Shown in pieces: positions 7,041 to 17,957 of a stretch of 64,000 bases of DNA. Position 1 is the stretch's first letter, and each line of letters starts with the position of its first letter. The notes beneath the pieces were generated by a model. It saw only the letters and a list, made by a program, of their open reading frames with translations, had not been told where the DNA came from and ran no database searches. Source of the DNA: DASUAS01 sp963841415 (lineage in GTDB: Bacteria > Actinomycetota > Acidimicrobiia > IMCC26256 > DASPTH01); contig CAWJCN010000004.1 of assembly GCA_963841415.1 (NCBI GenBank), positions 620,001 to 684,000 on the forward strand, written 5' to 3'. A program made the translations under genes and the position numbers.

Positions 7041-8474
7041 ATGAGCCCGCTGCGCGGCCGCGTCGCGGACGTCCCGGACGCGTTGGTCGATCGCCTCGCG
7101 TCCGTGTGCGCGGTGGAGCGCGCCCCCGACGTGGTCGCGGCCGCGAGCCGTGACTGGTGGCCGCTCGCCATGATCTGGGACGACGACGGCACACCGGTCA
7201 CCGCGGCCGCCGCGGTCGTCCGCCCGGGCTCGGCGGGCAGCGTCGCGGAGGTCGCCCGCGCGTGCAACGAGGCGGCCGTGCCCCTCACCGTCGCCGCCGG
7301 TCGCAGCGGCGTGTGCGGAGCGAGCATGCCGGTGCACGGCGGTGTGGTGCTCGACCTCACCGGCCTCACGGGTGTCGTCGACGTCGACGACACCTCGCTG
7401 GTGCTCGACGTGCGAGCGGGCACCTTCGGCACCCCCCTCGAGGCGGACCTGCGCGCCGACCACGGCCTGACCCTCGGGCATTGGCCGCAGTCCATCGACC
7501 TGTCGACGGTCGGGGGCTGGCTGGCGTGCCGGAGCGCGGGCCAACTCTCCACCCGCTACGGCAAGATCGAGGACATGGTCCTCGGGCTCGACGTGGTGCT
7601 CGCCGACGGGCGCACCGTGCACACCGGCGGCGCGCCACGCGCCGCGGTGGGGCCCGACCTGACACAGCTCTTCGTCGGCAGCGAGGGAACGCTCGGCGTC
7701 ATCACCGGCGCCCGGTTGCGCGTGCATCCGGCACCCGCGTCGGAGGCCCGCGCCGCATACGAGTTCGGGGAGTTCGCCGAGGGGCTCGACGCGTGCCGGC
7801 GCATCCTCCGTCGGGGCGCGACCCCGGCGGTGCTGCGCCTCTACGACGCGGTCGAGGCCGACCGTCACTTCACGACCGGGGACGCACACGTGCTGCTCGT
7901 GCTCGACGAAGGCGACCCCGCGCTGCTCGCGGGCGTGCTGCGCGTCGTGCAGGAGGAGTGCCACGACGCGCGCGAAGGCGACACCGGACTGCTCGACGCC
8001 TGGCTCGAACAGCGCAACGACGTTTCGGCGTTGCACCACTACATCTCGAACGGCTTCGTGCTCGACACCATGGAGATCGTGGCCCGCTGGTCGGCGCTCC
8101 CGAGCGTCTACGAGGCCGTGGTGACCGCACTCCAAACGTTCGACGGGATGGTGGTCGCGTCCGCGCACCTCTCGCACGCGTACTCCGACGGCGCGTGTCT
8201 CTACTTCACCTTCGGCGGTCTCCCGCCGAACAACCAGCGTGAAGACTTCTACCGGCGCGCCTGGGACGTCGCCATGGAGGCGGCGTTGAGCCACGGCGCC
8301 GCGCTGAGCCATCACCACGGCATCGGGCTCAACCGCGCCCGCTACGCCCGCGCCGCGCTCGGCGAGGCGTTCGACGTGCTGGCCGCGGCGAAGGCCGCGC
8401 TCGACCCCGCCGGGATCCTCAATCCCGGCAAGCTCGGCCTGCCCTGCCCCTGGGGCGAACCCGCCTGGCCGTGA
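7041..8474 (+). CDS. FAD-binding oxidase, alkyldihydroxyacetonephosphate synthase-like
   Basis: A 477-residue VAO-type flavoprotein: FAD-binding PCMH domain (about 60-235, with AAGRSGVCG, LGHWPQSIDLSTVGGWLACRSAGQLSTRYGKIEDMV and GSEGTLGVIT) and a C-terminal oxidase domain. The combination SHAYSDGACLYFTF and SHHHGIGLNR, including the three-His motif, is typical of alkyl-DHAP synthases, which swap the acyl group of acyl-DHAP for a fatty alcohol in ether-lipid synthesis. ATG 7041 follows GGAAAGGG; the frame is open further upstream but within glpD. The stop overlaps the next start (GTGA). Glycolate or lactate oxidase is the main alternative. Confidence 0.82.
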   Translation: MSPLRGRVADVPDALVDRLASVCAVERAPDVVAAASRDWWPLAMIWDDDGTPVTAAAAVVRPGSAGSVAEVARACNEAAVPLTVAAGRSGVCGASMPVHGGVVLDLTGLTGVVDVDDTSLVLDVRAGTFGTPLEADLRADHGLTLGHWPQSIDLSTVGGWLACRSAGQLSTRYGKIEDMVLGLDVVLADGRTVHTGGAPRAAVGPDLTQLFVGSEGTLGVITGARLRVHPAPASEARAAYEFGEFAEGLDACRRILRRGATPAVLRLYDAVEADRHFTTGDAHVLLVLDEGDPALLAGVLRVVQEECHDAREGDTGLLDAWLEQRNDVSALHHYISNGFVLDTMEIVARWSALPSVYEAVVTALQTFDGMVVASAHLSHAYSDGACLYFTFGGLPPNNQREDFYRRAWDVAMEAALSHGAALSHHHGIGLNRARYARAALGEAFDVLAAAKAALDPAGILNPGKLGLPCPWGEPAWP

Positions 8475-10039
8475 CCTCCCCTTCCGTGCGGGCCCGGAGC
8501 CGGTCCCTCCCCGCGCTGCTCGCGCTCGTGTTGCTCGTCGCGCTCGCAGCCCCCGCGGCCGCCAGGGCCAAGCCCTCGTCGTCGTCGTCGACGACGACCA
8601 CCACGACCACGTGGCCACCGCTGCCCGCGTTCGACAGCACGCTGGCGTGGAACGACTGCGGCGACGGCTTCCAGTGCGCGACCCTCACCGTGCCCGTCGA
8701 CTGGGCGAAGCCGCACGGCGACACGATGGGGCTCGCGCTCGTCCGCCGACCCGCAGCCGCGCCCGATCAGCGGATCGGGTCGCTGGTCGTGAACTACGGG
8801 GGACCCGGCGAGTCGGGTGTCGACTACGTGCGCAAGACGTGGTCGCGCCTGCCCGAGACGGTGCGCGATCGATTCGACGTGGTGAGCTTCGATCCGCGCG
8901 GCACCGGCGCGTCGCGCCCCATCGACTGCGTCGACGACTCGTTCCTCGACCTGTCGGCTGGGATCGCCGCGGTGCCGACCACCGCGGAGCAGCTCGACGT
9001 GGTGCACCGCTACAACGCAGCGTTCGCGGCCGGGTGCAAGCAACGAATGGGCGCGTACGCGGGGCAGGTCGGGACCCGCAACGTGGCCCGCGACCTGGAG
9101 GCGATCCGCGTCGCGCTCGGTGAGTCGACGCTCGACTACCTCGGCTACTCCTACGGCACGGTCGTCGGCGCGACGTACGCCCAGATGTACCCACGCACGG
9201 TCGGTCGCATGGTCCTCGACGGTCCGCCCGACTATTGGATCAGCGCGCACGACTACGCGTTCCGCCAGGCGCAGGGATTCATGCGCGCGCTCGGCGCGTT
9301 CCTCGACTGGTGCCGGCAGAACGGCTGCTCGCTGGCCGCGAGCGGCGACCCCGGCGACGTGCTGAACCAGATGATCGCGCGCGTCGACCAGCAAGCGCTG
9401 CCCGCGACGTACACGGTCGACGGCGTGACGCGCGAGGGCACGCTCACCCCGAGCCTGCTCGAGAACGCCGTGCTGGCCATGCTCTACGACCGGTCGCGCG
9501 GCTGGCCGATCCTCTCCGACGCGCTCGCGCAGGCGGTGACCACCGGACAGGCGCCGACGCTCCTCTCCATCTCCGACCAGTACCTCGGTCGCGGCACGGA
9601 CGGCCACTGGGCCCCGCTGGTCGAGGCCAATGCGGTCATCAACTGCGTCGACCGGCCGGCGCGGTCCACTCCCGCCAGCACGGCCGAGCTCGCCGACATC
9701 GCGTCGTTCCAGTCCCAGCTCCCGCCGTGGGGCGGCTCGTGGGCGACCACCTCCTGTGTCGGGATGCCCAAGCCGGCGAAGGACGATCGGCTCGGTGACG
9801 TGCGCGTGCAGGGCAGCGCGCCGATCCTGGTGATCGGGACCACCGGCGACCCGGCCACTCCCTACGCGGGCGCCGAGTCGCTGGTCGGTCGCATCGCCGG
9901 CTCGGAATTGCTCACGTTCGACAGCACCGAGCACACCGCGTTCGGCCGCGCCATCAGCGTGTGCGTCGACGATGCCGTCGACGCCTACTTCGTCGACGGC
10001 ACGCTGCCCCCGCCCGGCACCCACTGCGCCCCCGACTGA
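8471..10039 (+). CDS. secreted alpha/beta hydrolase (tripeptidyl-aminopeptidase-like)
   Basis: A 522-residue exported serine hydrolase related to actinobacterial tripeptidyl aminopeptidases/proline iminopeptidases. It has a signal peptide (basic start, Leu/Ala core, cleavage near AAPAAARA), a Ser/Thr linker, and the oxyanion motif NYGGPGESG. The nucleophile elbow is GYSYG (Ser about 227), with probable Asp in GTTGDPATPY (about 460) and His in STEHTAFG (about 488), completing the triad. Several paired Cys suit an extracytoplasmic protein. It would release short peptides from protein N termini; the substrate is not shown. It overlaps the upstream flavoprotein by 4 bp, so it is probably co-translated. 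Confidence 0.88.
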   Translation: MTSPSVRARSRSLPALLALVLLVALAAPAAARAKPSSSSSTTTTTTTWPPLPAFDSTLAWNDCGDGFQCATLTVPVDWAKPHGDTMGLALVRRPAAAPDQRIGSLVVNYGGPGESGVDYVRKTWSRLPETVRDRFDVVSFDPRGTGASRPIDCVDDSFLDLSAGIAAVPTTAEQLDVVHRYNAAFAAGCKQRMGAYAGQVGTRNVARDLEAIRVALGESTLDYLGYSYGTVVGATYAQMYPRTVGRMVLDGPPDYWISAHDYAFRQAQGFMRALGAFLDWCRQNGCSLAASGDPGDVLNQMIARVDQQALPATYTVDGVTREGTLTPSLLENAVLAMLYDRSRGWPILSDALAQAVTTGQAPTLLSISDQYLGRGTDGHWAPLVEANAVINCVDRPARSTPASTAELADIASFQSQLPPWGGSWATTSCVGMPKPAKDDRLGDVRVQGSAPILVIGTTGDPATPYAGAESLVGRIAGSELLTFDSTEHTAFGRAISVCVDDAVDAYFVDGTLPPPGTHCAPD

Positions 10040-10068
10040 GCCCCGCTCCCACCCGTTCCAGCGTTCGG

Positions 10069-10497
10069 TCAGGCGGTGACGGTGAAGGTGCCGCGGGCGT
10101 CGAGGTCGTAGCGGGCGCGGCCGACGAGGAGCTCGCCGACGACGCGGTCGGGGGTCTCCCACTCGAGGTCGAAGCCCACCGGGATCCGCTCACCGCGGTC
10201 GCTGACGGCGGCCTCGTCCTCGTCGTCGAAGCGCACCCCGAACGCCTCGAGCCCGATGCTCCAGTGCTCGCCGGGCGTCTCGCACAGCAGCTCGGCCCAC
10301 AGCCCCTCGGACCGCACGACCACCACGTCGTCTCGGCGCGGCGGCGCGATCTCGTCGTCGCGCACGACGATCACACCGACGTCGGGCACGACGACCTGCG
10401 CGGCGAACGACGCGACGCCGTCGTGGGGAACGGTCAGTGCCAACGAGCCCGCGATGCCCTGGCCGTCAGAGAACTCCAACGACCAGGCGCCCTTCAG
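10069..10497 (-). CDS. uncharacterised beta-rich protein downstream of mdh
   Basis: Function unknown. The C-terminal ~137 residues look coding: alternating hydrophobic/charged beta-strand patterns such as LKGAWSLEFSDG, WSIGLEAFGVRFDD and RVVGELLVGRARYDLDARG, with no membrane segment or catalytic motif. The start is uncertain: no ATG or GTG lies in frame near the mdh stop. CTG 10497 keeps the conserved-looking KGAW beginning and sits 11 nt from the mdh stop; TTG 10479 is the alternative. It faces the exported hydrolase gene convergently. Position suggests it is expressed from the mdh transcript. Confidence 0.6.
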   Translation of the reverse strand: MKGAWSLEFSDGQGIAGSLALTVPHDGVASFAAQVVVPDVGVIVVRDDEIAPPRRDDVVVVRSEGLWAELLCETPGEHWSIGLEAFGVRFDDEDEAAVSDRGERIPVGFDLEWETPDRVVGELLVGRARYDLDARGTFTVTA

Positions 10498-10507
10498 CGT
10501 GACGGCC

Positions 10508-11500
10508 TCACGAGATGAGCCCGAGCGAGCGCACTTCGTCGCGCTCGTCAGTGAGCTCCTTGGTGGTGATCTCGATCTTGCCCCGGGCGAAGGTGTCGTG
10601 CTCGATGCCTTCGACGACGGTCCACGACGAACCATCGCTGCGCACCGGGAAACCGAACTGCAGGCCATCGGGCACGCCGTACTGCCCGCGGCTGCAGACC
10701 GCCACCGAGTGGAAGTCGTCGCCCGGCGTCGCGAAATGGAGGCTGTTCACCGAGTCGATCGCCGCGTGCGCGGCCGACGCCGCCGACGACGCGCCGCGCT
10801 TCTCGATCACCGCGGCACCGCGCTTCTGCACCGTCTCGATGAACTCACCTTGCAGCCACGCGGTGTCGGTGATCACTTCGGGCGCCAACTTCCCGTCGAT
10901 GCGCGCGTGGGCGAAATCGGGGAACTGCGTGGCCGAGTGGTTGCCCCAGATCGCCATGTTGCTGACTTGGCGCGAGAGCACGCCGGCTTTCTTGGCCAGC
11001 TGGGTCTTGGCGCGGTTCTCGTCGAGACGGGTCATCGCGAACCAGCGGTCGGCGGCCACGTCGGGCGCGTTCGACCGGGCGATCAGGCAGTTGGTGTTGC
11101 ACGGGTTGCCCACCACGAGCACGCGCACGTCGCTCGCCGCGTGGTCGTTGATCGCCTGACCCTGGGGCTTGAAGATGCCGCCGTTGACCGAGAGCAGGTC
11201 GCCGCGCTCCATCCCCGCCTTGCGGGGGATCGAGCCGACGAGCAGCGCCCACGACGTGCCGTCGAACGCGGTCTTGAGGTCGGCGGTCGCCTCGATGCCG
11301 ACGAGCAGCGGGTGGGCGCCGTCCTCCAGCTCCATGACCACGCCCTCGAGGCTGGGCAGCGCGGGCTCGATCTCGAGCAGTCGCAGCACGACCGGCTGAT
11401 CGGGGCCGAGCAGCTGACCACTCGCGATGCGGTGGACCAGCGCGTAGCCGATCTGGCCCGCGGCGCCGGTGACGGTGACGTGGAGGGGGTTGGCAGCCAT
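10508..11500 (-). CDS. mdh: malate dehydrogenase (NAD)
   Basis: Reversibly oxidises malate to oxaloacetate in the TCA cycle. The 330-residue protein has the N-terminal nucleotide fold VTVTGAAGQIGYAL, the GSIPRKAGMERGDLL loop with substrate-binding Arg residues, VVGNPCNTNCLIA, MTRLDENRAKTQLA with Arg/Asp, and the active-site His in NMAIWGNHSATQFPD. This is the actinobacterial/cytosolic-type MDH of about 330 residues. It lies in a metabolic block with icd, sucC and sucD on the same strand, though other genes intervene. Confidence 0.96.
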   Translation of the reverse strand: MAANPLHVTVTGAAGQIGYALVHRIASGQLLGPDQPVVLRLLEIEPALPSLEGVVMELEDGAHPLLVGIEATADLKTAFDGTSWALLVGSIPRKAGMERGDLLSVNGGIFKPQGQAINDHAASDVRVLVVGNPCNTNCLIARSNAPDVAADRWFAMTRLDENRAKTQLAKKAGVLSRQVSNMAIWGNHSATQFPDFAHARIDGKLAPEVITDTAWLQGEFIETVQKRGAAVIEKRGASSAASAAHAAIDSVNSLHFATPGDDFHSVAVCSRGQYGVPDGLQFGFPVRSDGSSWTVVEGIEHDTFARGKIEITTKELTDERDEVRSLGLIS

Positions 11501-11510
11501 GCGGCCGAAA

Positions 11511-12359
11511 TTACCCGGCGGTCCCCGATCGGGCCGAAGCCGCCGCAGCGGTCGCCGCCTCGGACGACTCGGTCGACGTCCGCCCTTCGGAGATGTCGAT
11601 GACGGTCAGCAACAGCTCGCGCGCCTCGGCCAACTCCGCCATCCGCTCGGCCGCCCCTGCACTCTCGGCACCGTGGTCGGGGTGTGCAAGACGGATCAGG
11701 CGGCGAAAGCGGCGCTGCACGTCGTCACGCTCGATGGCGTGACCGGCCTGCAGACCCAGCACCTCCATCGCCCACCGTCGCTCCGACGGGACACCGGCCC
11801 ACTCGTCGGGACCGCCGCCGATCGTGGAGGTGACGCCGGGGCCGGGCGGCCGCACGCCGGGCAGGCCTTCGTAACGCCGCCGCACCTCGAGGCCCTCGGG
11901 CAGCACGCCGGGGCGAGCGATGGCGGCGTCGACGAAGCGGAACACCACCGAGCGTCCGGACGACGGGAGCTGCGACGCCGCCATGAGCGCGCCGATGACC
12001 TGCGGCGCGGATCGTCCGTGCCGGTCGAGCTCGAGGACCGGCCTCGCCGACCCCCGCTCCACGTCGGCGCCGATGATGCGGTGACGCGAGAGGTCGAGGC
12101 CATGCGTGTCCCGCTGCAGGCGGTAACGCAGCGCGATGCGCGGAACGGTCAGCGTGCCGCGCCGGGCGACGTCCACCAGCCGCGCCAACGCGTCGATCTG
12201 GTCTTCGTCGAGACCCGGCACGTGCTCGGCGATCACCGCGCCGATCAGCACGCCGCCGAACGCAGGTCCGCTGGTGGGCAGGTAGCCGTGGTCGACCGCG
12301 ACCCGGCGGGTCGGCATGTGCCTGCGGGTGTGCCGGATGTTCAGTTCGGCGAGCAGCAC
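11511..12359 (-). CDS. J-domain protein with N-terminal unknown domain
   Basis: The 282-residue protein has an uncharacterised region of about 190 residues followed by a J-domain: ERRWAMEVLGLQ, then RRFRRLIRLAHPDHG with the diagnostic HPD tripeptide, then a helix RMAELAEARELLL. J-domains stimulate the ATPase of DnaK-type Hsp70 partners. No Gly/Phe or zinc-finger region is present, so this is a type-III-like J protein rather than DnaJ. The N-terminal part (ELNIRHTRRHMPTRRVAVDHGYLP and later) shows no motif I recognise. The GTG start at 12359 lies 19 bp after the icd stop; ATG 12317 is an alternative. Confidence 0.72.
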   Translation of the reverse strand: MLLAELNIRHTRRHMPTRRVAVDHGYLPTSGPAFGGVLIGAVIAEHVPGLDEDQIDALARLVDVARRGTLTVPRIALRYRLQRDTHGLDLSRHRIIGADVERGSARPVLELDRHGRSAPQVIGALMAASQLPSSGRSVVFRFVDAAIARPGVLPEGLEVRRRYEGLPGVRPPGPGVTSTIGGGPDEWAGVPSERRWAMEVLGLQAGHAIERDDVQRRFRRLIRLAHPDHGAESAGAAERMAELAEARELLLTVIDISEGRTSTESSEAATAAAASARSGTAG

Positions 12360-12378
12360 GGGGCCTCCGCCAGGTCGG

Positions 12379-14607
<2,229 letters not shown>

Positions 14608-14643
14608 GGCCAGTGACCGTAGTCGTCGGCCCGAAGAATGGTG

Positions 14644-14856
14644 TCAGCGGGCGGCCACCACGATGGCGAGCACCACCAGGTAGAGCGCCAGGAGGGCGCC
14701 CGCCCACCACCAGATCGACTGGCGGGTGAACAGCGGCGCGCGAGCTCCGACGCCCGCGAGCGTCATGTTGCATTCAGGGCATCGGGTGTCGTTGCTGCCG
14801 ACCCGCGCCCCGCACAGGGGGCACGCTTCGAGCTGCGGTGGCGCGGGCCCGCTCAC
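14644..14856 (-). CDS. small zinc-ribbon membrane protein
   Basis: A 70-residue protein with an N-terminal zinc ribbon (CPLC then CPEC, 14 residues apart) and a C-terminal transmembrane helix (WWWAGALLALYLVVLAIVVAA). The GTG start overlaps the folD stop (GTGA), which supports a real, translationally coupled gene. Function is unknown; a cytoplasmic zinc knuckle tethered to the membrane is all that can be seen. Confidence 0.7.
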   Translation of the reverse strand: MSGPAPPQLEACPLCGARVGSNDTRCPECNMTLAGVGARAPLFTRQSIWWWAGALLALYLVVLAIVVAAR

Positions 14857-15734
14857 GCGGTACCGCTCTGCGCGCGGCGGGCCACGTTGCGCTCCGCGGC
14901 CTCGACCGCGTTGCGGAAGAGCATGGCGATCGTCGTCGGCCCGACGCCACCCACCCGAGGGGTGATGGCACCGGCGACCTCCTCGCACGCCTCGTCGACG
15001 TCGGGCAGGAGCCGGCGGCCCTCGTAGCGCACACCACCACCCACCACCACGGCGCCGGGGGTGATGTGCTCGGGCTGGAGGATGCCCGGCACCCCGGCGG
15101 CCGCGACCACGATCCCGGCCCGGCGCGTGTAGTCGGGCCAGTCGGGCACACCGGTGTGCACGACGGTCACCGCCGCGTTGGCCGTCGCGCGCTTCTGAGA
15201 GAGGAGCAGCGCGAGCGGACGACCCAGGGTGGTGCCGCGCCCGAGGATGCACACCTCGTGGCCCGCCACCGGGATGTCGTAGAACGCGAGGAGCGCTTCG
15301 ATGCCGGCCGGGGTCGCGGGGACCGGTCCCGGCATCATGAGCGCGAGGCGCCCCATGTTCACCGGGTGCATCCCGTCGACGTCCTTGTCCGGGTCCATCG
15401 CGAGCAGCGCGGCGTCGAAGTCGATCTGGGGCGGCGTGGGGTGCTGCACGAGGAAGCCGTCGACGAGCGGATCGTCGTTGAAGGCACGCACCGCGGCCAT
15501 CACGTCGGCCTGCGTCGCGTCATCGGGTAGGTGCTGGTGCGGTGCCGACCAACCGAGCTCGCGCGCCTTCTCCATCTTCATGCCGACGTAGCGCGCGCTC
15601 GCACCGTCGTCGCCCACGAGGATCGTGCCGAGGCCGGGCGTGTGCCCGTTGGCGATCAATTTCTCGCTGCGCGGCAGCAGCTCTGCGAACACCGCATCGG
15701 CGACGGGGCCGCCGGGCATCATCTTCGCGCTCAT
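14853..15734 (-). CDS. folD: bifunctional methylenetetrahydrofolate dehydrogenase/cyclohydrolase
   Basis: Interconverts 5,10-methylene-THF and 10-formyl-THF through methenyl-THF, supplying one-carbon units to the purine genes beside it. The 293-residue protein has SARYVGMKMEKARELG with the YxxxK catalytic motif (Tyr and Lys), the signature GFLVQHPTPP, the DKDVDGMHPVN block and the NADP-binding ILGRGTTLGRPLA loop; PRVGGVGPTTIAMLFRN is at the C terminus. The ATG at 15734 was chosen over in-frame codons further upstream, which lie in purH. It follows purH by 10 bp and overlaps the zinc-ribbon gene. Confidence 0.95.
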   Translation of the reverse strand: MSAKMMPGGPVADAVFAELLPRSEKLIANGHTPGLGTILVGDDGASARYVGMKMEKARELGWSAPHQHLPDDATQADVMAAVRAFNDDPLVDGFLVQHPTPPQIDFDAALLAMDPDKDVDGMHPVNMGRLALMMPGPVPATPAGIEALLAFYDIPVAGHEVCILGRGTTLGRPLALLLSQKRATANAAVTVVHTGVPDWPDYTRRAGIVVAAAGVPGILQPEHITPGAVVVGGGVRYEGRRLLPDVDEACEEVAGAITPRVGGVGPTTIAMLFRNAVEAAERNVARRAQSGTA

Positions 15735-15744
15735 GGAGGCGTAC

Positions 15745-17262
15745 TCAATGGAGGAAGTGCCTTTCTCCGGTGAACACCATTGCCACGCCGAGCTCGTCGG
15801 CGCGTTCGATGTTGGGCTCGTCGCGCATCGCGCCACCAGGTTGCACGATCACGGCGACGCCCGCGGCGGCCGCGGCATCGATCCCGTCGGGGAACGGGTA
15901 GAACGCGTCGGAGGCGCACGCGCCGCCCCCGGCCCGGCCGGCGGCCTTCTTCGCCGCGATCTCCCCCGCCTCGACGCGGTTCTGCTGGCCGGCGCCGATG
16001 CCGACGGCCTGGCGGTCTTTCACCAGCACGATCGAGTTCGACTTCACGTGCCCGCAGATGCGCCACGCGAGCTCCGCGTCGCGCCATTCGGTGTCGGTGG
16101 GGGCCCGCTTGGTGACGACGCGCCAGTCGTCTCGCGTGGCGACGAAGTGGTGGGCGTCCTGCACCAGGAACCCGCCGCTGATCTGGCGGAAGTCGAGGGT
16201 CTGAGCCTCGGGCGGACCGGCGCTGAGCAGGCGGGTGTTCTTGCGCTTCTTGACCAGGGCGTCGATCGTGCCCGGCTCCCAGCCCGGCGCCATGATCAGG
16301 TCGGCTTGAGGGCCGGCGACCATGCGCTCGGCGGTCGCCGCGCCGACAGGCCGGTTCAGGGCGACGATGCCGCCGAACGCCGACCGCTCGTCGCACTCGA
16401 GCGCGCGCTGGTAGGCGGTGGCGAGGTCGTCGGCCAACGCGACACCACAGGGATTGGCGTGCTTGATGATCGCGACGGCCGGACCGCTCCCGAGGTCGTG
16501 CACGAGCCGCCACGCGGCGTCGGCGTCGTAGAGGTTGAGGTAGCTGAGCGCGAGGCCCGCGTGCTGCTCGACGTCGTCCCACCAGCTCGACGTGCCGCTG
16601 ATCCGGTAGCGCGCGCCGTGCTGGTGCGGGTTCTCGCCGTAGCGCAGCGCCTCACCGGTGCGCTCGAGCGCGAGGTCGATGTACCGAGGAAGTTGTTCGT
16701 CCCGCTGCAGCCACTCGACGATCTGCGCGTCGAACGCGGCCGTGCTCGCGAACGCCGCGACCGCGAACGTGCGGCGGGTGTCGTCGCCGACTGAGTTGTC
16801 GTTGGCGTCCATCTCCTCGAGCAGCGGCGCGTACTGCGACGCGTCGGTGACGATGGTGACGAACGCGTGGTTCTTCGCCGCCGCGCGCACCATCGCGGGG
16901 CCGCCCACGTCGATGGTGTCGATCCCGGGGTCCTGCGCGAACGGGTAGAGGTTCGACACGACGAGGTCGAACGGCTCGATGCCATAGGTGGCCATGTCGT
17001 CGTCGTGGGTCGCCTTCGACCGGTCGGCGAGGATTCCCCCGTGGATCTTCGGGTGCAGCGTGACGACGCGGTGGTCGAGGATCGGGGGCACCCCGGTGAT
17101 GTCGCCGACCGCGGTCACGGGAATGCGGGCGTCGGCGATCGCCGTGGCGGTCCCACCCGACGACACGAGCGCCACGCCGCGTTGGTGCAGCTCGCGCGCG
17201 AAGTCGACGATGTCGGTCTTGTCGTACACCGAGAGCAGCGCCCTCGAGATCTGCGTGCGCAT
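15745..17262 (-). CDS. purH: AICAR transformylase / IMP cyclohydrolase
   Basis: Performs the last two steps of IMP synthesis, using 10-formyl-THF. At 505 residues it has an N-terminal MGS-like IMP cyclohydrolase domain (RALLSVYDKTDIVDFA, SSGGTATAI, HPKIHGGIL) and a C-terminal transformylase domain with RYGENPHQ, IIKHANPCGVA and FYPFPDGID. The catalytic Lys-His pair is in IKHANPCG. Its ATG shares one base with the purN stop (TGATG), so purN and purH are translationally coupled; folD follows 10 bp later, a compact one-carbon/purine operon. Confidence 0.96.
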   Translation of the reverse strand: MRTQISRALLSVYDKTDIVDFARELHQRGVALVSSGGTATAIADARIPVTAVGDITGVPPILDHRVVTLHPKIHGGILADRSKATHDDDMATYGIEPFDLVVSNLYPFAQDPGIDTIDVGGPAMVRAAAKNHAFVTIVTDASQYAPLLEEMDANDNSVGDDTRRTFAVAAFASTAAFDAQIVEWLQRDEQLPRYIDLALERTGEALRYGENPHQHGARYRISGTSSWWDDVEQHAGLALSYLNLYDADAAWRLVHDLGSGPAVAIIKHANPCGVALADDLATAYQRALECDERSAFGGIVALNRPVGAATAERMVAGPQADLIMAPGWEPGTIDALVKKRKNTRLLSAGPPEAQTLDFRQISGGFLVQDAHHFVATRDDWRVVTKRAPTDTEWRDAELAWRICGHVKSNSIVLVKDRQAVGIGAGQQNRVEAGEIAAKKAAGRAGGGACASDAFYPFPDGIDAAAAAGVAVIVQPGGAMRDEPNIERADELGVAMVFTGERHFLH

Positions 17263-17837
17263 CACACTTCTCCGATGGGGATGGTTCCCGTGAGCAATTC
17301 CTGGAGCACGGCGGGGTAGATCCGCCGCTCGACTTCCTTGATCCGTTCGTGGAGCGTCTCGACGGTGTCGTCGGGAAGGACCGGGACCGCCTCCTGGGCG
17401 AGGATCGGTCCCTCGTCGACCTCCAGCCGCGCGTAGTGCACGGTGCAGCCGGTGACCTTCACGCCCGCGGCGAGCGCGTCGTCGACCGCGTGCCATCCCT
17501 TGAACGCGGGCAGCAGCGCGGGGTGCGTGTTGACGATGCGATCGGGGTACGCGTCGTGGATCGGCTTGGAGAGGATGGTGCCGAACCCGGCCATGGCGAT
17601 CAGGTCGACCCGGTGGCGGCCGAGGGCGTCGAGCACCTCGTGGGTGTAGGCGACGCGGTCGAAGTCGGCACCGAAGTTGGTGCGCGCCACCAGCTCGGAG
17701 GCGATGCCTGCCTCCTCGGCGATCCCGAGCGCGCCGCAGGGCCGGTCGGCCAGCACCACCCCGATGGGGAGGTCGTGCTCCAGCATGGAGCGCAGAATGG
17801 TGCCGCTCCCCGACGCCAGCACCGCGAGACGACTCAC
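17262..17837 (-). CDS. purN: phosphoribosylglycinamide formyltransferase
   Basis: Transfers the formyl group of 10-formyl-THF to GAR, step 3 of purine synthesis. The 191-residue product starts RLAVLASGSGTILRSML, the GAR-binding N-terminal strand-loop, and has the catalytic block RIVNTHPALLPAFKGWHAV (Asn/His) and GCTVHYARLEVDEGPILAQ with the Asp. The GTG at 17837 is the family-consistent start. First gene of the purN-purH-folD operon, transcribed away from the membrane-protein gene at 17958. Confidence 0.94.
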   Translation of the reverse strand: MSRLAVLASGSGTILRSMLEHDLPIGVVLADRPCGALGIAEEAGIASELVARTNFGADFDRVAYTHEVLDALGRHRVDLIAMAGFGTILSKPIHDAYPDRIVNTHPALLPAFKGWHAVDDALAAGVKVTGCTVHYARLEVDEGPILAQEAVPVLPDDTVETLHERIKEVERRIYPAVLQELLTGTIPIGEV

Positions 17838-17882
17838 GCTGCGAAGGTAGCCGAGTCGCCCCGGGCCCCGAGGATCCTTGCA

Positions 17883-17901
17883 ATCACGGTCGAGCCGTGA
17901 T
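17883..17901. promoter_or_regulatory. small inverted repeat in the purN / membrane-protein divergent gap
   Basis: ATCACGG (17883-17889) and CCGTGAT (17895-17901) are complementary with a 5-nt spacer. It lies in the 120-bp gap between divergent purN and the gene at 17958, about 45 bp upstream of purN. It could be an operator for either gene. Seven base pairs is short, so chance is possible. Confidence 0.3.
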
Positions 17902-17957
17902 GGGCTAGGCGGCACAGTGTCCGGGCAGGGCACGTTCCGCGCGAAAGAGAGAGGGCT

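Noticed and set aside
14644..15252. A 202-codon minus-strand frame covering part of folD
   Set aside because: Only its last 70 codons are supported (zinc-ribbon membrane protein with a GTGA coupling to folD); the rest is folD in another frame.
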